From assembly GCF_958405655.1 (NCBI RefSeq), contig NZ_CATYWO010000001.1:1-64000 (forward strand): a DNA stretch of 64,000 bases, read 5' to 3'. The position numbers and the translations under genes were made by a program. Positions 54,504-63,516 of the stretch are shown here, in pieces. Positions within the stretch are counted from its first letter, which is position 1, and each line of letters starts with the position of its first letter. The stretch is from Ralstonia condita (GTDB taxonomy: Bacteria > Pseudomonadota > Gammaproteobacteria > Burkholderiales > Burkholderiaceae). Below the pieces are notes generated by a model. The model was not told the DNA's origin. It did not search any database and saw only the letters and a list, made by a program, of their open reading frames with translations.

Positions 54504-55844
54504 CTAGAACATGAACCAGCCGAGCAGATAGATCGTGTTGTTGTTGATCGCGTTGCGCCCGTTGCCGTCGTAGTTGGCGTGGGCGCCGTTGAACTTGAGG
54601 TACCACGTGTACTGCAGCGCCAGCTTGATCTGGGGATGCGGCAGATAATCCAGCTCGAAGATCACGCCCTGGGTATCCGGCCGGCCATTGGCGCTGCCGG
54701 TGACGGGCGCCGGGGCGTAGAGGCCGGGGTCGGCGTCGCCGGTGGTTGAGAAGTAGGCCAGGGTGGCGCCGTATTTGCGCTGGTAGTAATACGACGCCTT
54801 CGCCTTGAATGTATTGAGATGATCCGTCGGGTTGGCCGGCGTCGGACCGGCCCCGATGCCGCCGCTTGGGAAGCTGGCGCGCCAGTCCTGATGCTCATAG
54901 ATCCACGCCATCTGTGCGGTGAACGTGTGCGTCATCGTCAGATACTGGTACTGGGCATCGAGCGCATAGTCCTGGAAGCGGTCGGTGGGCGTACCGGGCA
55001 TCGTGTTGTCCGGATACCGGTTGGCCAGCAGCCCGAAGGTGCCGACCATCATCGAATGCGGCCCCCACTCCTGGTTGTAAGCCACACGCCAGTACGGATT
55101 GGCTCCGCTCAGGCGCGCCACGCCGCCTGGCGTGGCGGTATCCTGGCCGGCCCGGAATACCGAGAAGGCCTGGTCCGCAGTCCGGTAGGCGCCGAACTCT
55201 GCGTAAAGATGGCGTTGCCAGAAGGCATACGCACTTGCCCCCACCACCTGTTGCGCCAGGCTCCCGTCGATGAGCGTCCCGGCCAGCGGCGGCACGCCGA
55301 CGGTGGGCGACGCGTACGGATAACCGAAGGCGGGGCTGCTGTTCCAGGCGTCGGATACCGTCGGGTTGTTGTTAACCGTGATGCCGTAGATGAAGTCGAC
55401 GTCCTCCCGCGTCAGGTGCCATGCGGCCCGGATGTCGGTGTTGTCCAGGGCGCTGTGGTGGGCGATGCCGTCGTAAGACCACTGCGCGAAGGCGCCGACT
55501 GGCCCGGCAATGCGTCCCGCATAAAACAGGCTGAGCTGCTGGGGGACGGTATCGCCGTCGCGCACGAAATCGTAATTCTGTTGATCGACCGTCCGGGTGT
55601 TGGTGCGCGAGATCTGCACCATGCCCGAAATCGGGATCGTGCTCTTGTTGGACAGCGTATAGCCGGTCATCTTGAAGAACCGGCCAAAGGGGGTCAGTTC
55701 CGGGAAGCTTACGTGGCAAGCCATGCAGGCCATGCCGGTCTGTCTGGCGAACGCCGGCACCGCAGAGGCCTCTCTTGGCACGCCAAGCGCAACGCAGAGC
55801 AGCAGCCAAACAAGCGCATTGAGCGCCGTCGTCGACCGTTGCAT
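54504..55844 (-). CDS. Cyc2-like fused cytochrome-porin (outer-membrane monohaem protein)
   Basis: A 446-residue protein with a signal peptide (cleavage after ASA, residue 28) and a single c-type haem site C40-M-A-C43-H44. The rest is a beta-barrel of alternating aromatic and polar residues ending in phenylalanine (LLGWFMF). The mature N-terminus reads AVPAFARQTGMACMACH then FPELTPFGRFFKMTGY, which matches the conserved Cyc2 pattern as I remember it (A-x-P-x-FARQT, CxxCH, P-x-L-x2-FGR-x-FK-x2-GY). Cyc2 proteins carry electrons from extracellular Fe(II) across the outer membrane. Whether this relative does so is unknown; another possible role is porin-linked redox exchange with an unknown donor. 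It is followed by a dihaem cytochrome gene. Confidence 0.8.
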   Translation of the reverse strand: MQRSTTALNALVWLLLCVALGVPREASAVPAFARQTGMACMACHVSFPELTPFGRFFKMTGYTLSNKSTIPISGMVQISRTNTRTVDQQNYDFVRDGDTVPQQLSLFYAGRIAGPVGAFAQWSYDGIAHHSALDNTDIRAAWHLTREDVDFIYGITVNNNPTVSDAWNSSPAFGYPYASPTVGVPPLAGTLIDGSLAQQVVGASAYAFWQRHLYAEFGAYRTADQAFSVFRAGQDTATPGGVARLSGANPYWRVAYNQEWGPHSMMVGTFGLLANRYPDNTMPGTPTDRFQDYALDAQYQYLTMTHTFTAQMAWIYEHQDWRASFPSGGIGAGPTPANPTDHLNTFKAKASYYYQRKYGATLAYFSTTGDADPGLYAPAPVTGSANGRPDTQGVIFELDYLPHPQIKLALQYTWYLKFNGAHANYDGNGRNAINNNTIYLLGWFMF

Positions 55845-55885
55845 GGTGCCCCCCTCTTTTTGTTGTGGTTCACCGTCTCACCTCA

Positions 55886-55948
55886 TCAATAAAGATGACG
55901 CGGCTGATTTCGTCAACGTGCGAACTGGGTCACGCTGACGTGGATCAA
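55886..55948 (-). promoter_or_regulatory. Possible promoter and FNR-like box for the cytochrome pair
   Basis: On the minus strand TTGACG (55914-55909) and TTTATT (55891-55886) are 17 bp apart. Upstream, TTGATCCACGTCAG (55948-55935) resembles the FNR/Anr site TTGAT-N4-ATCAA in its first half only, and its centre lies about 62 bp from the predicted start point. The promoter is plausible, the box weak. Confidence 0.35.
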
Positions 55949-56033
55949 GACCGGCCAGCCAAGGTGGTATCGCGGCTGAGGGGAGCGAGAGGGCGGGACG
56001 GCCTACTGCATGGTGCAACGCACCGGGGGAGTG

Positions 56034-56240
56034 TCAATTGAGCTTGCCGCTGGTGTCGCCGCCCGGCGCTTCGGGCGGCAGGTCGTCGTCTTCGACCACG
56101 GGGATGGTGTACTGCTCGGCCGCCCAGGCGCCCAGATCAATCTGCTTGCAGCGCTCGGAGCAGAACGGCCGGTAACGGCTTTCCGGTACCCACGGCACGG
56201 GTTTGCCGCAGGTCGGGCATTTGACGGTCTTCGCGTTCAT
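56034..56240 (-). CDS. yacG: DNA gyrase inhibitor YacG (zinc-binding)
   Basis: A 68-residue protein with a four-cysteine zinc site: CPTCGKPVPW near the start and FCSERCKQIDLGAWA later. YacG binds GyrB and inhibits gyrase in vitro in E. coli. It sits behind coaE and zapD, the common gene order, with nine bases between it and zapD. The C-terminal tail is acidic and Pro/Gly-rich. Confidence 0.93.
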   Translation of the reverse strand: MNAKTVKCPTCGKPVPWVPESRYRPFCSERCKQIDLGAWAAEQYTIPVVEDDDLPPEAPGGDTSGKLN

Positions 56241-56249
56241 TGCAAACGT

Positions 56250-57008
56250 CTAGAAATTGCAGAGCTTGAGCTGGAACGGAATATCGGCGTCGACCGGCTT
56301 GGGGCGCAGGTCGCCATCCTGCTGGGTAAAGCGTACCCAGAGCATGTACTTGTTGGCGCTGATCTCAGGGATGAAGCCCAGCGCAGCATCGTCCAGGCGC
56401 ACCTGCATGAGTTGGTAGACGCGCCCCGACAGCATCTGTTGATAGCTTCCGGCGGTAGCAATGACCTTGCCACTCTGGCCCGACTCGCGCAGCAGGCGCA
56501 GCACGATCATCGTCGCGTCACGCAGCGGTACCAGGGGCTGCGCCCATTTGATAATGTCGGCGCGGCGGCGTTCCGCAGGGTGATGCTGCCACGCAAAATA
56601 CGCCGGCAGGTCAAATTCGCAGGTACCACCGGGAATGATCGCGCGGCTGCGGATGCTGGTCAGCCATTCGTTGTCGGCGATGAGCTGTCCGGCCTTGCCG
56701 TGCGTGGCGGTGAGATTGCCCGAGGCGGTTTCCAGCTCGCTGATGACGCCGTCGAGCGCGTCTTGATCGATCTGCGGGTTAGCGCGCAGCGCAGTCAGCG
56801 TCTGGCGCTGGCGGTCGAGCTCTTTCAGCAGGTCGGACTTGAGATCGGCGCGGCCCGCCACGTCGACGATCTCGAACAGCGTGGTCAGCGCCACATGGTG
56901 CTGCAGCGGATGTTCCTGCACGAGAAAGAAATCCAGCCGCTCGAACAGATCTTCGAGGCGCAGCAGCGTCCGAATGCGTTCGTTGAAGGGATATTCGTAC
57001 AGGATCAA
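56250..57008 (-). CDS. zapD: Cell division protein ZapD
   Basis: A 252-residue FtsZ-associated protein that cross-links FtsZ filaments through their C-terminal peptide. The usual start sequence ILYEYPFNERIRTLLRLEDLF follows a TTG codon at 57008, and no ATG lies in a sensible place, so TTG initiation is very likely; the upstream open frame is non-coding leader. ADLKSDLLKELDRQRQTL and the C-terminal LKLCNF-like strand agree with the family. It lies between coaE and yacG. Confidence 0.92.
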   Translation of the reverse strand: MILYEYPFNERIRTLLRLEDLFERLDFFLVQEHPLQHHVALTTLFEIVDVAGRADLKSDLLKELDRQRQTLTALRANPQIDQDALDGVISELETASGNLTATHGKAGQLIADNEWLTSIRSRAIIPGGTCEFDLPAYFAWQHHPAERRRADIIKWAQPLVPLRDATMIVLRLLRESGQSGKVIATAGSYQQMLSGRVYQLMQVRLDDAALGFIPEISANKYMLWVRFTQQDGDLRPKPVDADIPFQLKLCNF

Positions 57009-57142
57009 AACTTGGTGCCCGGTTTGCTGGCCTGCTGGCGTATGTGGCCCCGAAGCCCATTTGGCTTCGATCTGCCCGCATTCTATGCGAGACCCTCGCT
57101 CATCACAATGCAAAGGGCTGTGACATCCGCTTTCAGGGCGGT

Positions 57143-57757
57143 TCAATCCGACCGATAGGCTTGGTCCAGACGGTCGATCTGCGGCTGCAAGTCCGCCAGC
57201 GCTCCGCTGTTGTCGATCACGTCGTCCGCGGCTTCCAGGCGCGCTTCACGGCTGGCCTGCCGGGCCACGATAGCCTCGACCTGCGCGCGTGGCAGGCCAT
57301 TGCGGGCGATCACGCGGGCAATCTGCATCTCGACCGGACAGTCGACGACCAGGATGCGCTCGACAAGGCTGCGCCAGCTTTGATGGCCGGTAAGGGACTC
57401 CACCAGAAGCGGTACGACGTAGACGAGGTACGGAGATGCGCCGGATGCTTGCGCGGCGGCTCCGCGTGACAAGGCAATCTCGCGGATCAGCGGATGCGTG
57501 ATCTGCTCCAGCCGTGTCTTGGCGGTAGCGTCGGAAAAGGCGAGGGCGCGCATGGCGTCGCGATCCATCGCGCCGTCCGGACGCAGGATGCCGGGGCCGA
57601 AGGTTTCGACCAGCTTGGGGATGGCAGCCCCGCCGGGCGCGGTGATCTCGTGGGCGATGGCATCGGTGTCGACGATGGCGGCGCCGCGCTCGGCAAGACG
57701 GTCCGCCACATAGCTCTTGCCGCTGCCGATGCCGCCAGTCAGGCCAATCACGCGCAT
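57143..57757 (-). CDS. coaE: Dephospho-CoA kinase
   Basis: A 204-residue P-loop kinase for the last step of coenzyme A synthesis. The Walker A motif GLTGGIGSGKS occupies residues 5-15; DTDAIAHEIT and a lid region (HPLIREIAL) follow. The ATG at 57757 (MRVIGLTGG) is the family start. It lies 13 bp behind pilD, and pilBCD-coaE-zapD-yacG read as one direction of transcription. Confidence 0.95.
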   Translation of the reverse strand: MRVIGLTGGIGSGKSYVADRLAERGAAIVDTDAIAHEITAPGGAAIPKLVETFGPGILRPDGAMDRDAMRALAFSDATAKTRLEQITHPLIREIALSRGAAAQASGASPYLVYVVPLLVESLTGHQSWRSLVERILVVDCPVEMQIARVIARNGLPRAQVEAIVARQASREARLEAADDVIDNSGALADLQPQIDRLDQAYRSD

Positions 57758-57770
57758 GTTACCGACACCC

Positions 57771-58652
57771 TCAAGGGGCAAGCCCGGGAGCCAGCCCCGT
57801 CAGCACGATCAGCTGCGGGCCCGCCAGCAGTGCGATCACGCCCGCGCCGGCAATGAAGGGCCCGAACGAGAACGGCGATTCGCTCTTTGCGCCACGCGCG
57901 ATACGCACAAGGCCGAAGACCAGGCCGACCACCGACGACAGCAGCACGAGCAAGGGCAGCGCTTGCCAGCCGAACCAGGCGCCCAGGGCGGCCATCAGCT
58001 TGAAGTCGCCGTAGCCCATGCCTTCGCGGCCGCGCAGCAGCTTGTAGGCCCAGTAGATCGACCAGAGGAAGAGGTAGCCAGCCATTGCGCCGATGACCGC
58101 ATCCTGCAGGTGCGTGAACATGCCGAACAGATTCACCCCCAGGCCAAGCCAAAGCAACGGCTGCGTGAGGGCGTCGGGCAGCAGTTGCGTATCCGCGTCG
58201 ATCATCGTGCCGGCGACCAGAAACCAAAGCAGCGCCGCCGAGGCAACGGCGGTCCACGTCGGGCCGAAGTGCCAGAGGCAAGCGGCGGTCAACAGGCCGG
58301 TCGCCGCCTCGACCGCCGGATAGCGCCAGGAGATCGGCGTCTTGCATGCGCTGCAGCGGCCGCGCAGGGCGAGCCAGCTCAACACGGGGACGTTCTCCGA
58401 CGCCTTGATCTGGTGTCCGCACGACGGGCACGCCGAGCGCGGCACGACCAGGTTGTAGGGGGTGGGCTGGGGCAGCGGCTCGCCGCGTAGCTCGGCGATG
58501 TAGTTGGCTTCCTCGCGCTCGATCATGCGCGGCAGACGGTGAATCACCACGTTGAGGAAACTGCCGACCAACAGGCCGACCAGCCCGCCCGCTCCGATCA
58601 CGAACCACGCCGGCAGTTGCGCCAGCGTGGGGATGACGAACATCTCGGGCAT
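57771..58652 (-). CDS. pilD: Type IV prepilin peptidase / N-methyltransferase
   Basis: A 293-residue polytopic membrane enzyme that cleaves prepilin leader peptides and methylates the new N-terminus. The cytoplasmic domain has two Cys pairs (CPSCGHQ and CSACKTP) for zinc; catalytic aspartates lie in GTMIDADTQLLPD and the GxGD motif GYGDFKLMAALG. The ATG at 58652 shares one base with the pilC stop (TGATG). It would also process type II secretion pseudopilins. Confidence 0.94.
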   Translation of the reverse strand: MPEMFVIPTLAQLPAWFVIGAGGLVGLLVGSFLNVVIHRLPRMIEREEANYIAELRGEPLPQPTPYNLVVPRSACPSCGHQIKASENVPVLSWLALRGRCSACKTPISWRYPAVEAATGLLTAACLWHFGPTWTAVASAALLWFLVAGTMIDADTQLLPDALTQPLLWLGLGVNLFGMFTHLQDAVIGAMAGYLFLWSIYWAYKLLRGREGMGYGDFKLMAALGAWFGWQALPLLVLLSSVVGLVFGLVRIARGAKSESPFSFGPFIAGAGVIALLAGPQLIVLTGLAPGLAP

Positions 58653-59929
58653 CAAACCACCTGGCCCAGCTTGAAGATCGGCAGGTACATCGCCACGACC
58701 ATGCCGCCGATCAGCACGCCCAGGATGACGATGATGATTGGCTCGATCAGGGTGGAGATATTGGCGACAGCGTCGTCGACCTCGCGCTCATAGAACTCAG
58801 CCACCTTCAGCAGCATGTTGTCCAAGGCGCCGGACTCCTCACCAATCTGCGTCATCTGCAGCACCATGTTGTCGAATACGTGGGTGGCCTGCATGGCGTT
58901 GGTCAGGCTCGTGCCGATGCGCACGGCCTGCTGGATCTCAAGGGTGGCATCGTGGTAGACCCAGTTACCTGCTGCACCGGCCACCGATTCCATCGACTCC
59001 ACCAGCGGCGTTCCGGCAGCAAACATGGTAGCCAGCGTGCGGGTCCATCGCGCGATGGTCGCCTTGCGGATGATGGCGCCAAAGATCGGCATTTTCAGGA
59101 TGAATCTGTGCGTGGACCGCTGCACGTCCTGCGATCGTTTGAAGGCGCGAGCGAACAGCGTAATTGCGATGACGGGCGTGAAGACGATGATGTACCACCA
59201 CTTCACGAAGAAGTCGGAGATGCCCATCACCACTAGTGTCGGTGCCGGCAACGTAGCACCAAAGCTAGAGAACACGCCCTTGAACGAAGGCACCACGAAA
59301 ATCATCAGCACCACCGTCACCAGGAATGCCACCGTCAGCACCGAGATCGGATAGATCATGGCCGACTTGATCTGCGCCTTGAGCGCGATCGACTTTTCCA
59401 TGTACAGCGACAGGCGCTCGAGCAGGGCGTCGAGGATACCGCCCTGTTCGCCCGCGTCGATCAGGTTGCAGTACAGCGTGTCGAAATACTGGGGATGGCG
59501 GCGGAACGCCTGCGCCATGCTGCTACCCGATTCGATATCGAAGCGGATTTCCGTGAGCAACTGCGTGAAGTTAGGGTTGGCATGGCCACGCGAGATGATG
59601 TCGATGGACTGCAGCAGCGGCACGCCGGCCTTGAGCATCGTCGAGAGCTGGCGCGTGAAGTACGCCACGTCCTTCTGCGTGATCTTCTTGCCGCGGGCAG
59701 CCCGCCGGCGTTTGGACTTCGTGATCGACAGGCCCTGCTTGCGCAGCATGGCATTCACTTCGGTGATGCTCTCGGCGCGCATCTCGCCCTTGAAGATCTT
59801 GCCCTTGCGGTCCTTGCCCTCCCACTCGAAGATGTACTGCGTGGGTGCCTTCTTGGCAGCGGTCTTGCGTGCGGGCGCGGCGGCCGCACCCTTTGGGGCG
59901 GGTCTTGCTGCGGGTGCTCGTGTGGCCAT
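58652..59929 (-). CDS. pilC: Type IV pilus inner-membrane platform protein
   Basis: A 425-residue protein with two T2SSF domains and three membrane spans (near residues 195-220, 245-270 and 400-420). An Ala/Pro/Lys-rich N-terminus of about 28 residues precedes the conserved start (FEWEGKDRKGKIFKGEMRA). It couples the PilB ATPase to pilin assembly. DAGEQGGILDALLERL and QIGEESGALDNMLLKVAEF mark the two repeats. Confidence 0.94.
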   Translation of the reverse strand: MATRAPAARPAPKGAAAAPARKTAAKKAPTQYIFEWEGKDRKGKIFKGEMRAESITEVNAMLRKQGLSITKSKRRRAARGKKITQKDVAYFTRQLSTMLKAGVPLLQSIDIISRGHANPNFTQLLTEIRFDIESGSSMAQAFRRHPQYFDTLYCNLIDAGEQGGILDALLERLSLYMEKSIALKAQIKSAMIYPISVLTVAFLVTVVLMIFVVPSFKGVFSSFGATLPAPTLVVMGISDFFVKWWYIIVFTPVIAITLFARAFKRSQDVQRSTHRFILKMPIFGAIIRKATIARWTRTLATMFAAGTPLVESMESVAGAAGNWVYHDATLEIQQAVRIGTSLTNAMQATHVFDNMVLQMTQIGEESGALDNMLLKVAEFYEREVDDAVANISTLIEPIIIVILGVLIGGMVVAMYLPIFKLGQVV

Positions 59930-59973
59930 GGTTGGTTCCTACCCCCCGGTATGGGAACGATTGATCGAGAAGG

Positions 59974-61701
59974 TTATTGGTTCGTCGTGGCCAGCACTTC
60001 CTCGAGGGAAGTCAGCCCTTGCTTCACTTTCTTCAAGCCCGATTCGCGCAACGACAGCACGCCGTCGCGGCGAGCCTGCTCCGCAATCTGCAGTGCTGTA
60101 CCGTGCGTCAGGATGATTTCCTGAATGGTCTCGGTGATCGGCATGACCTGATAGATGCCGACCCGACCCTTGTAGCCGCTGCCGTTGCACACTTCGCACC
60201 CAACCGGATGATACGGTTGCCAGGACCCGTCGAGGTCGGCCTCGGTGAAGCCCGCGTCGAGCAGGGTTTCCTTCGGCAGCGGCCCTGTCCTCTTGCATTC
60301 CTTGCAGAGTCGCCGCGCCAGGCGCTGTGCCGTGATCATCAGCACCGACGACGCGATGTTGAACGGCGCGACGCCCATGTTCATCAGGCGCGTCAGCGTG
60401 GTCGGCGCATCGTTGGTGTGCAGCGTGGAGAACACCAGGTGGCCGGTTTGCGCTGCCTTGATGGAGATGTCCGCGGTTTCCAGATCCCGGATTTCGCCGA
60501 CCATGATGATGTCCGGATCCTGCCGCAGGAATGACTTCAGCGCTGCCGCGAAGGTCAGTCCTGCCTTGTCGTTCACGTTGACCTGGTTGATGCCGGGCAA
60601 CTGGATTTCCGCCGGGTCTTCGGCTGTGGAAATATTGATGTCGCCCTGGTTCAACATGTTCAGGAAGGTGTACAGCGACACCGTCTTGCCCGAGCCGGTG
60701 GGCCCCGTCACCAGCACCATGCCGTAGGGGCGCTTGATCACGTCGAGCAGCAATTGCTTCTGCTCGGGCTCGTAGCCGAGCTGGTCGATGTCGAGCCGTT
60801 CGGTGGACGACTCCAGAATCCGGATCACGATCTTTTCGCCGAACAGCGTCGGCAGCGTGGAGACCCGGAAGTCGATGGCGCGCTCGACCATCTCCTTGTT
60901 CTCTTTGTCCTTCTTGTCTTTCGGGACGGTGATGAGCAGCTTCATGCGGCCGTCTTGGGGCACGCGTTTTTCCGAGATGTCCAGGCGCGAAAGCACTTTG
61001 ATCCGTGTGGCGATCTTGTCGCGGATGTCCAGCGGCGGTTGTGCCACTTGCGCCAGGATGCCGTCGATGCGAAACCGCACGCGGTAAAACGTTTCAAACG
61101 GCTCGAAGTGAAGGTCTGACGCGCCCCGCAGCAGCGCCTCGGTAAAGAGTTTCTGCAGGAAACGCACCACAGGGGCATCGTCGATCCCGTCGGTGGTGGT
61201 ACGTCGCGTGGCGGCAGCGGCACCCGGGTCGTATACGATCTGGGTGGCCTCCTGCTTGGGATAGAGCGACTTGATTTCGGCAGGGGCCTCGTTCGCGAGA
61301 CTGAGTTGGCGCACGAGCTTGTCGTGTTCGACGATCACCGTCTCGACCGCCACGTTCATCTTCTGGCGCAGCTCTTCGATCGGCTTCGGGTCGCTCGGGT
61401 CGGACGTCGCGAGGATCAGACGGTTGTCTCGCCGGCCAAGTGGCAGCAGCCGCAACTGCGCGAAGTGCCTGTTGGCAGAGAGCACGGCCGGCACGGTGTC
61501 GAGCTTGTACTGGGCCAGATCCAGCAAGGGCATCTGGTATTTGCCCGCAACGAACACGGCCAGATCGTGCGCGCTCATGATGCCGCTACCCACCAGTTCG
61601 TCGATCAATTGCGTGCGCTTTTCGCGCGCGCTCTGTTCGAGTTGGGCGAGCAACGTCGGCGCGATCCGCCGGCTCTGTGCTAGAGCGAGTCCGAGTGTCA
61701 T
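59974..61701 (-). CDS. pilB: Type IV pilus extension ATPase
   Basis: A 575-residue hexameric ATPase powering pilus extension. The N-terminal MshEN/T2SSE_N domain is followed by the core with Walker A GPTGSGKT (about 332-339), the Asp box, Walker B region DIIMVGEIRD and the His box. The tetracysteine zinc motif is present: CKEC, then CEVC about 40 residues later. First gene of the pilBCD unit. Confidence 0.95.
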   Translation of the reverse strand: MTLGLALAQSRRIAPTLLAQLEQSAREKRTQLIDELVGSGIMSAHDLAVFVAGKYQMPLLDLAQYKLDTVPAVLSANRHFAQLRLLPLGRRDNRLILATSDPSDPKPIEELRQKMNVAVETVIVEHDKLVRQLSLANEAPAEIKSLYPKQEATQIVYDPGAAAATRRTTTDGIDDAPVVRFLQKLFTEALLRGASDLHFEPFETFYRVRFRIDGILAQVAQPPLDIRDKIATRIKVLSRLDISEKRVPQDGRMKLLITVPKDKKDKENKEMVERAIDFRVSTLPTLFGEKIVIRILESSTERLDIDQLGYEPEQKQLLLDVIKRPYGMVLVTGPTGSGKTVSLYTFLNMLNQGDINISTAEDPAEIQLPGINQVNVNDKAGLTFAAALKSFLRQDPDIIMVGEIRDLETADISIKAAQTGHLVFSTLHTNDAPTTLTRLMNMGVAPFNIASSVLMITAQRLARRLCKECKRTGPLPKETLLDAGFTEADLDGSWQPYHPVGCEVCNGSGYKGRVGIYQVMPITETIQEIILTHGTALQIAEQARRDGVLSLRESGLKKVKQGLTSLEEVLATTNQ

Positions 61702-61950
61702 GAGCCTGTCTGACTGACCATTTCAGCGCACCCGGCCCCACTGCCTCTCGTGTGCGCCCGCCCCCCATAGGCGAGTTGTTTTATGTTCTGTAGCCGGGAC
61801 CCCACCCATTCGTGGGGGGTAACGCCCGGGATCGGGGCAGTTTGCCGACCGCCCCTGCATTTGTAAAGCGCACACCAAAGCGCCACGTGCATTTGTGCCA
61901 CATCGGCAGAAAACCGCGCGGACTGAAGGCTCCCGTGCGGGGGAGTGGTC

Positions 61951-63225
61951 TCAGCCTCGCTTTACAGGTACCGGCCGATGGAGCCGGACTGTCCGGATCG
62001 ACTGGTTATCCATTTGCACGATATCCATTACGCACCCCGCGATTTTCACGCTGACCGCTGCCTCCGGGATCTCCTCCAGGACTTCAAGAATCAGCCCATT
62101 GAGTGTCTTCGGACCATCTGTCGGCAGGCTCAGGCCCAGGCGTCGGTTCAGGTCGCGCAACGACATGCCCGCGTCCGCAAGATAGGTGCCTTCCTTGTCC
62201 CAGGCGAGCTTTTCGGCGTTGGGGAGTGTGGTGGTGAACTCGCCGATCATCTCCTCGATGATGTCCTCGAGTGTCACCAGGCCCAGCATGTCGCCGTATT
62301 CGTTGACGATCAGGCCGAGGCGGCGGCGGTTCTCCTGAAAGTACTGTAGCTGCCGGAACACCGGGGTGCCGCTCGGCACAAAGTAAGGCTCGGCCAGCAG
62401 ATTGCGGAAATCGTTGTGTGTCAGCTCGGTATGCCCCAGCAGCGATAGCGCCTTGCGCACATGCAGGATGCCGATCACCTGGTCGCTGTCGTGCTCGAAT
62501 ACGGGCAGCTTGTTGTGATAGCAGGTTTCGAGTTGCTGAATCACCTCTTCGATCGGGCGCGACAGATCGAGCGATTCCACTCGCGCACGCGGCGTCATCA
62601 CGTCATCCACGGTAATGGCATCGAGGTCGAACAGGTTCAGCAGGATGCTGCGGTGCTTGTGCGGGATGAAATTGCCCGACTCCAGCACCAGCGTGCGCAG
62701 CTCCTCTGTCGACATGCGCTGTTCCGGGGCGGCTTTCGTGTTGATGCGCACCAGCCGCAACAGGCCCATAGCGAAGGCATTGACCACCGCCACCAGCGGA
62801 GTCGCCACTTTCATCAGGGGCCCGATGATGAAACTGGCTGGAAACGCGATGCGCTCGGGGAAGGTTGCACCGACGATCTTGGGTGCAATCTCGCAGAACA
62901 CGATGATGAGGAAGGCGACGATGGCGGTGGCGATCGACAGCGTCGTCCCGCTGTTGCCGAAGTAGTGGATTGCCAGATTCGCAATCAGCACGGGCACGGC
63001 GGTGTTGATCAGATTGTTGCCGATCAGGATCAGCGAGAGCAGCTTGTCCGTCTGGCCCAGCAACTGCTGCGTGTTGCGCGCGCCCGATACATTGGATTTG
63101 GCAAGATGGCGAAGGCGATGGCGGTTGAGCGCCATCATCGCGGTTTCGGAAATCGAGAAAAAAGCGGAGCAGCACAGCAGCAGCGCAACGGCGCCGAGCT
63201 GCGCCCAGAGCGGCCAGGAGTCCAA
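61951..63225 (-). CDS. CNNM/CorC family membrane protein (DUF21-CBS-CorC_HlyC)
   Basis: A 424-residue protein with an N-terminal DUF21 membrane domain of four helices (ISETAMMALNRHRLRHL is the family hallmark), a pair of CBS domains (about 205-330, DVMTPRARVESLDL) and a C-terminal CorC_HlyC domain. Related proteins act in magnesium or cobalt export; older annotation calls them hemolysins. Position next to the pil genes is probably incidental. The 249-bp gap to pilB holds GC-rich dyads but no gene. Confidence 0.88.
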   Translation of the reverse strand: MDSWPLWAQLGAVALLLCCSAFFSISETAMMALNRHRLRHLAKSNVSGARNTQQLLGQTDKLLSLILIGNNLINTAVPVLIANLAIHYFGNSGTTLSIATAIVAFLIIVFCEIAPKIVGATFPERIAFPASFIIGPLMKVATPLVAVVNAFAMGLLRLVRINTKAAPEQRMSTEELRTLVLESGNFIPHKHRSILLNLFDLDAITVDDVMTPRARVESLDLSRPIEEVIQQLETCYHNKLPVFEHDSDQVIGILHVRKALSLLGHTELTHNDFRNLLAEPYFVPSGTPVFRQLQYFQENRRRLGLIVNEYGDMLGLVTLEDIIEEMIGEFTTTLPNAEKLAWDKEGTYLADAGMSLRDLNRRLGLSLPTDGPKTLNGLILEVLEEIPEAAVSVKIAGCVMDIVQMDNQSIRTVRLHRPVPVKRG

Positions 63226-63413
63226 GGCGGGGGAGCGGAAGCAGCGAAGCGCCCACTATAGCAGAGGGGTTTGTCGCGCCACCATGTAAAGCCATGGGTT
63301 GCACGCACAACACCACGCTTGCCGGACAAGGCAAGCACTGCACCAGAGCACTTGAGAAATGGCGCGGCGATGCTGAAACACGATGCCGCAAGAACTGCTT
63401 GACTACGAGAAAC

Positions 63414-63490
63414 TGGTCGGGGTGAGAGGATTCGAACCTCCGGCCTCTACGTCCCGAACGTAGCGCTCTACCAGGCTAAGCTACACCCCG
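63414..63490 (-). tRNA. tRNA-Pro (anticodon CGG)
   Basis: The minus strand folds into a complete cloverleaf: acceptor CGGGGTG / CACCCCG, D arm GCTTAGCCTGGTAGAGC, anticodon stem CTACG / CGTAG around the loop TTCGGGA (anticodon CGG), variable AGGCC, and T arm GGAGG-TTCGAAT-CCTCT. The 3' end ACCA is encoded. 77 bases. Confidence 0.97.
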
Positions 63491-63516
63491 ATGCTTCTTC
63501 GCAACTCTCGTGCGTG

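Noticed and set aside
57009..57146. 46-residue N-terminal extension of ZapD
   Set aside because: It is not family-like and overlaps the end of coaE; the conserved protein begins at the TTG at 57008.
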